A stretch of DNA of 64,000 nucleotides. It comes from Cercis canadensis (Eukaryota; Streptophyta; Magnoliopsida; Fabales; Fabaceae). The position numbers were made by a program, and so were the translations under genes. How positions within the stretch are numbered: the first letter of the stretch is position 1; the number at the start of each line of letters is the position of its first letter. The DNA is taken from assembly GCA_003255065.1 (NCBI GenBank), contig QAOA01007551.1, forward strand, positions 547,845 to 611,844, given 5' to 3'. A model generated the notes under the pieces. That model did no database searches and was not told the DNA's origin. It saw only the letters and a program-made list of their open reading frames with translations. Below, one piece after another: positions 58,591 to 64,000 of the stretch.

Positions 58591-59509
58591 ATATTTCTTC
58601 GATTCCTCCTTCCCCATTTTCCCTTTCACTTTTTCAAAAACCACAGCTCCCAAATCTCTCTCTGATTTTTTCCACTTTTTCTATATTTGAGTGATACCCT
58701 TAACCATCCGTTCTCATTCCTCTGGTTTCAGCTCGCCCAGTCTCTCCTCAAAAGGTTTCAATCGCCACACAAGGTAAAAGAAATTAGCAATTCCAGTTTT
58801 TGCATGTTTAAGATTTGTTTTGTTGGCTGCATTAGAAAATTTATAAATAAAAGCATTGGATCCTAAGCTGTTAGCTGACAATAAAGAAAGCATTTTAACC
58901 TAATGAAAATGGACGAATTTATCGAAGAAAATCTATCGAGGAAAAGAGTTAAAGCTGTTTTTCCCAAAATTTTATAGGAACTGAATAACTCGGAAGCCCG
59001 TTTAAATACTGATTTGATGCGATGATTCTAATTTCACAATCAAGGTATGATTCTTTCTAAAACAGCATTTTCTTTATAATGTTTTCTGAATAGGGACTGT
59101 ACCTACAAGGTGTTGTATATGGCAGTAAGCATGATTATAATAAGTATTCGATTATTATAGTTTGTTTTTATGGCTTCTTAGGGAATTTGACATTCTCCAT
59201 TGCAAGTCTAATGTGCTTTTGCTTGTTACAGATGCGATCAGATTCTATCTTTTGCTCTCACTTTGTGCTTCATTAGGCATTTATCAGTTCTTAATGTGTT
59301 TTTGGTTAAAAGTTCTTTTTCTCTCTTGTTTTCCATCTTCATCAAATTCCTTGTTTCTATCTCAGAATTTCATTTTGTTATTTAATAAGTGCAATCCTGA
59401 TAATTATGATTTTTAGGCTCTTGCAGGAAATCATTATTAGGGTCCTTCTTATGTTTAGATTTCATAGTTCTTTCCTTATTACCCCAAGTTTTTCCGAAGA
59501 CAACATTCA
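58591..59509 (+). other. Possible 5' exons of an unknown plus-strand transcript
   Basis: A CT-rich leader-like stretch (58600-58770) ends in a donor cacaag/gtaaaa, and a second exon-like stretch ends in aatcaag/gtatga at 59042. Exon-like pieces with gtaagt donors follow in the repeated units downstream. No conserved protein can be read through them, so this may be a non-coding or decayed gene. Confidence 0.25.
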
Positions 59510-59935
59510 TTACTTCTTGCAGTTTGATATTTTGGTCTTGTGGGCTGGATAGAACTGTTCATTTGCATCACACAAGAGGAAGGATTGCCTTTATGTGAAC
59601 GATGAACCAGGTGTCATTATTGTAAGTTCAAGCTATTACATACCTGATCTGTGACATACAAGTTCTGTCCCTATTTATAACGTTTAACTTCTTGTTATTT
59701 TATGTTGAATTTAAGAAAAACTTGTGGATCAAATAAATCAGGATCTCCTCTTCTTCGTCGTTCCCCATAGTTTTAGACCAGGATGTCATGCCAAAGTGCT
59801 AGGAAGAGAGCACTCTAGCCAAGTTAGGGTTATTAGGATATGGATCATTTTACATTTGGAATAACCACTAAGAGATTTAGTGGTACCACCCTGTCATCTC
59901 ACAACATGTGGGAGTATCTTTTATCCCCAATTACT
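59510..59935. repeat. Older repeated segment, partial copy
   Basis: Corresponds to 60385-60810 (tttggtattttggtc, gttcatttgcatcacacaa, gtgctaggaagagagcactc, ctcacaacatgtgg). Homology stops at ccccaatt, where the inverted repeat begins. Confidence 0.75.
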
Positions 59936-59939
59936 CTTT

Positions 59940-60340
59940 CTATGCTTCTTCAGCCTTCAGCAACTTTTCTTCTGAATCCTGCATGGTGGTTTGTTCTCCT
60001 ACAGCAGACTGCAAAACGGTTCGATCAATTTTGTCAAGAGGAGTTGATGTGTTATGATCTCCATTAGGGACATTAGCATCGACAGCTTTGTTGATTGCCT
60101 CCAAAGTGTTCCTCTTTTTGGATTTGTGCAAAACAAATACACAAATCCGAAAAGAAGAACAACACTTGAGAGACACCAAACAATTCTGCCGATGCTCAGG
60201 TCATCAATTCAGATCATTGACTCACCAACTCCTCTTGGCGAAATTGATCCAACCCCTTTGCAGCCTGGTGTAGGAGAACAAACCTCCATGCAAGATTCGG
60301 AAGAAAGATTGCTAAAGTCTGAAGAAGCAACAAAAGACTA
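59940..60340. repeat. Near-perfect inverted repeat encoding related peptides on both strands
   Basis: Arms 59940-60132 and 60136-60340 are reverse complements with moderate divergence and almost no spacer; the centre is gtgcaaaacaaatacac. The minus strand of the left arm encodes DANVPNGDHNTSTPLDKIDR, then VGEQTTMQDSEEKLLKAEEA. The plus strand of the right arm encodes DSPTPLGEIDPTPLQPGVGE, then QTSMQDSEERLLKSEEATKD and a stop. The arms therefore derive from one coding exon. A read-through RNA would fold into a long hairpin. Confidence 0.8.
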
Positions 60341-60384
60341 ACGAAAAGAAGACGGGTTTCTATAACTGTGATTTTTTTTTTCTT

Positions 60385-61361
60385 GCTGTTTGGTATTTTG
60401 GTCTTGTTGGCTGGATAGAACCGTTCATTTGCATCACACAAGGGGAAGGATTGCTTTTAACTAAACAATGAACTTGGTGTCATTATTCTAAGTACAAGCT
60501 ATTACATACATGAACTATGATAGACACGTGTCCCTATTGACAGCATTTAACGTGTTATTATTTTATGTTGCATTTAGGAAAAACTTGTGGACCAAATAAG
60601 TAAGGATGCGTCTTCCTCTTCATAGTTCCCCATTGTTCAAACTATGATACCCTATTGCCAAAAATGGTGCTAGGAAGAGAGCACTCTAGCCTAGATAGGG
60701 TTCAGGATATGGATCATTATTTTACATTTGGATTAACCACTAAGACATTCAGTGGTATGACCCTGTCATCTCACAACATGTGGTAGTATCTTTGATCCCC
60801 AATTGCAAGAAAATATACACATCTTAAGAACATGTTTGGAGTCCGAGTGATGGTGATGACTAGAGATGGAGGGCGTTTTGTAAGCAAAGTGAATTAGACG
60901 GCAACAAATGCAGGGTGTTATAGCTTCAGTTTTCTGATTAATGCTTGGTAGGATCCCTAATCAGACTTCAGATCTAATTGCCGCAGGCCTGCAGATCCAC
61001 AGGTATGGCATAATTCCACTTTAAATTTTGTTCATTTATTAAATAGAAAAAATCTTTCTTGGACTAACTCTTTTGAAATGTTTGAAAAATGTCTTTGTTT
61101 GGGATAACTTTTGAAAATGTTTGCAATAGTTAAACATGTTCAATGGTTTGATTAGGCAGGTGAAATAAAGTTTCGCTTAGCTTTATTTATAATACCTCTT
61201 CCGGCATCATAAATTTTTATGACACGGTTTAGAAGGTAACTTGTAAAGAAAGTAAAAGAAAAAAGTGAAAAATAAAAAAATTGATCTATATATATATATA
61301 TGAAGTTGTGGTATTGGCTAAATGTTTTGAAGTTGTGATGGTTAATAGGGTAGAAAATGTG
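60385..61361. repeat. Older repeated segment, second copy
   Basis: Runs directly into the young duplicate at 61362; matches 59510-59935 at its start and 53858-54450 over most of its length. (TA)n at about 61286-61301. Confidence 0.7.
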
Positions 61362-62836
61362 TAATAGTTGTACACAGGCAAAGATATGTAAAGTAAGATC
61401 TTGTATGCCTTTACTTGGTTGTTAGGGAAAACAAAATCTGATATTATAAAGTCTTAATTTTCACATTTGCAATTACCACTGCTACTTAAGAAACTCTTTA
61501 TAAAAATACTTATTTCACTATATTTTTTAATACTCCTTTTCACTTGTCATCCTTTTCTTTTCCTCAAATTTCGAGGGCAATTTGTATCAACCACCCAAAT
61601 AAATAACTCAATTTCTCTTCTTTCTAGAAACTTCATACTAGACCTAAAAATATTCGCACTACTTAATAATAAACTGTCATGAGACATAATAGTTAAAACA
61701 TCATATTACTGAGATGAACTTGAGAGGTGAGAGTTATATCCAGCTATAGAACTTGCACTCGGTTGGGCAGGTTAATGTCATGTAGAAAAGTTTAGATCAG
61801 GGAGACTTCTGTTAATTTCTGCTTTGGAACTTGTCTTTATCATATCCTGAAACCTCAAGGAATATTTGTGTGATTTATTCAATTTACTTATTTAGAAATT
61901 TTTATGAACATATTGAGAGGGAATTGATTAATTTATCTGATTATTTTTTATATTTCTTTTCTTCCTATATATTGCTTCTTTTTCTTTCATTTTTCTAGTT
62001 TTGCCAACTTTACGTATTGATATGTACGTTATGTCAAGGAACCAATCGCATGAACAGCTTAAGCTTATGGCAATGTACTGCATACGTTTGGTGAATTTGG
62101 ATAGAGTATAATGCCTGTACTTTTAAGAACTTCCTGGACCTTAGGGCTGGTTTGGGACAAGATTCTTTAGTTGATCTGTTTTTTATTTTTTGCCCATGGT
62201 CCTTTTAGGGTATTCCTCTCAGATAGCAAGAGGGATTGTATAGGCATTTTGCATTAATTATCTTTTGTTTCATTGCATTAGTAATCTTCTACTTTGGTAC
62301 TGCTTCCTTCCTTGTCTTAAAGAATTTACTCTTTTATGAAAAATAGAAATTCTTCTATGACTTTTTCTGTAGCACAGCTTCTGCCCTCCTTTCTAAATTC
62401 CCTTCGAAATTTATCAAAAAAGCCTTCCACTTGAAAGCCAATGATCAAACCAAAAAAAAAAAATATTGATTTGTATCACTATCTATGTTTGCAGCTCCAT
62501 TTTAATTTCTTAGTTTATTGATTCACCAAATGAACTTCTATTGTGCTCTATTTTTCCATACTGAGTTGTGTATTTGAGGGATGCTTCTGTTTTCGTTTCC
62601 AGTGCCAATGCCGTTGACTTCTTTAAGATCATAAAATGATTAATCCTTTATCATGTTTTCTTGCACATTACTAACACATGAACATTTGTTATGTCAACTT
62701 TCTTTGCATCAAATTAATGATGTCTTTTGGGCCATGCTGAATTGTTCATCACAACTCACTAGAAGAAAAGAAGTATCCACTGGAATAGAAGAGCTAGGAC
62801 AATAAGTATTATATACGTGAAACAATGCAATGCATG
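61362..62836. repeat. Segmental duplication, unit D (partner 52379-53857)
   Basis: Head-to-tail relative of unit A. Its right end (gcaatgcatg) meets a copia gag fragment, so the duplication breakpoint cuts that element. Confidence 0.85.
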
Positions 62837-63199
62837 TTCTGCGAGTGAGAAATAAATCCAACTTATCACTAGCCTATTTTGTCATTGCCAAGGAACGTAA
62901 TCTGAATTCAAGATCATTCTCCCAACACTTGTAGATGCAGTATCTGTCGCCAAGACCAATTGATTTGGACATGGACGAGTACCTTCCAAAATGTCCTCGT
63001 AACCATTAGCATTCAACAATTTATTTCTGCATATGAGATCATTGTTCCAATCATCCTTGATTGTGAGAGTTTGACAGAATGCAAGAAGATTGGGTTTGAC
63101 ACCAGCCGAATGTGTAGGCATGGTTCTTGTGGAAAATTCACTCCCAAGATTCTCAGATTCCTTCAATGGTGACACAAAGAGAGTTGTGAGTTCTGTCAT
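62836..63199 (-). pseudogene. copia family B gag, N-terminal fragment
   Basis: ATG at 63199 follows a decayed primer site (tattatcagagcttc, minus). The frame reads through NDLICRNKLLNANGYEDI and EGTRPCPNQL, the typical start of the copia gag UBN2 region, to SDYVPWQ. There a TGA replaces the usual Arg codon (62882); reading continues as QNRLVISWIYFSLAEHA to the duplication breakpoint. Confidence 0.75.
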
Positions 63200-63218
63200 T
63201 GATGAAGCTCTGATAATA

Positions 63219-63953
63219 CGTAAATCTAACCGTAAGAGAAGAATGAAAGAAGAAAGAACAGTTCTGCAGAAGATAGAAAACCCGAAATGAGAAAGAGAGA
63301 GCATGAATATAAACAAAAAGTTGTGAACTTGATATAGAACAGAAGGACTTAGAATTCATGGCACAAAAGGAGTATCTAAAGTGGACCAAAAAAGTCAACC
63401 ATGTCTGTTTTTTACAACAAGACCCCACTTTTTCATATAGAAACAACCTTCTGAGCAAAACGCGAGAAATTTCATGTGTCGCGTGATTTTAGCTAAATTC
63501 CATCATTTTGGAGGTTAAAACAGCATTTTATCGTTTCTGGGGGAAATTTTTGTAATTTTTATTATGTTTGGGCCTTTTCATAATTCTGCGATTTCATTTT
63601 AGGGTTTCCTTTATAAGTGTTTGTAAAACCTTTTGAAGGACGGTTTTTTTGATTGAATAATAGTTGAGATTTCTCTCAATTCTTGAATTCGGCCTTTCGA
63701 TATTCTTTGGAATCAACAAATTGTTAAATTTTGTTCTAGTTCATCATGTACACTGCATCAGAACTATTCTCAATTAATAGCGTACTTAATCTTACACAAT
63801 ATATGGATAGCCAAGTACCTAATTTAACAGACCTACAGCTGTCATATTAGCTATCTAACTAATTGACAGTTGTCCTAGCTAATTGCCAGATCAGAATAAC
63901 TATCTGCTACTAACGGTTAATGCTAATATGGTGCTTTTGCTACAATCTTAACA
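63219..63953 (-). repeat. copia family B 5' LTR, interrupted
   Basis: Minus-strand start tgttaagattg at 63953 and end agatttacg at 63219. It is homologous to 34797-35087 once the 431-bp solo LTR and one target duplication are removed. Confidence 0.85.
63330..63760. mobile_element. Solo LTR, 431 bp, inside the copia LTR
   Basis: Starts tgatatagaacag and ends cactgcatca, with a perfect 5-bp duplication gaact (63325-63329, 63761-63765). The uninterrupted site can be read at 34908 and 57089 (gtgaactattctc). Family not identified. Confidence 0.85.
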
Positions 63954-64000
63954 GGACTCACATATATTTGAAAAATTGGTAACAACTTTTCCAATTGCTC

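Noticed and set aside
1..64000. CRISPR arrays, operons, riboswitches, bacterial features
   Set aside because: The DNA is plant nuclear; the repeats are transposons, microsatellites and tandem duplications without regular spacers.

Overview
This is AT-rich nuclear DNA from a flowering plant, most likely a eudicot. The evidence is intron-bearing gene fragments, a classic dicot-type extensin, tRNA-iMet-primed copia elements, CACTA, MULE, hAT and Tourist-type elements, tRNA-derived SINEs, and the plant telomere-type heptamer. The species cannot be fixed from the sequence. Single Ns at 3957, 20152 and 26964 mark a draft assembly; two of them lie exactly at duplication boundaries.

0-6.5 kb: the end of a minus-strand gene with a probable B3-type DNA-binding domain (1-482), two copies of a duplicated promoter/5' block, and one complete extensin gene (5161-6423, minus). 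6.5-18.8 kb: a hAT-like gene remnant split by a complete copia retrotransposon (9459-14795, TTGTC target duplication, inactive gag-pol), followed by a SINE and MITEs.

18.8-33.2 kb is the main gene region. Three tandem single-exon genes (22270-22854, 25978-26541, 32266-32967) encode small paralogous proteins. They share the N-terminal motif MADxxFYRSFMM and C-terminal LxLxL (EAR-type) motifs. The duplicated units include promoter and 3' flank. They have since received a 97-bp SINE (with an empty site in the paralogue), a hAT MITE, and a 3-kb MULE with a 9-bp target duplication that carries pieces of other retrotransposons. I do not recognise this family; it is the best candidate here for an undescribed, probably repressor-type, plant system.

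33-51 kb is nested transposons. A copia element on the minus strand (3' LTR 34797-35087, RNase H/RT) is split by a CACTA element (36225-39036, TSD gga) that itself holds a Gypsy LTR. Three more CACTA 5' ends follow at 39434, 40572 and 42327. The last has a decayed Transposase_24-type gene, a telomere-like intron tract and two Tat/Ogre-like LTRs. A clean solo LTR (40813-42064) sits in the third.

51-64 kb is a set of old and young segmental duplications without a recognised intact gene. Within them are a Gypsy LTR split by a solo LTR of its own family (55090-56434), two more copies of the copia LTR, a gag fragment, another solo LTR (63330-63760), and a near-perfect inverted repeat (59940-60340) whose two arms encode related peptides on opposite strands. 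No rRNA, confident tRNA or CRISPR was seen.
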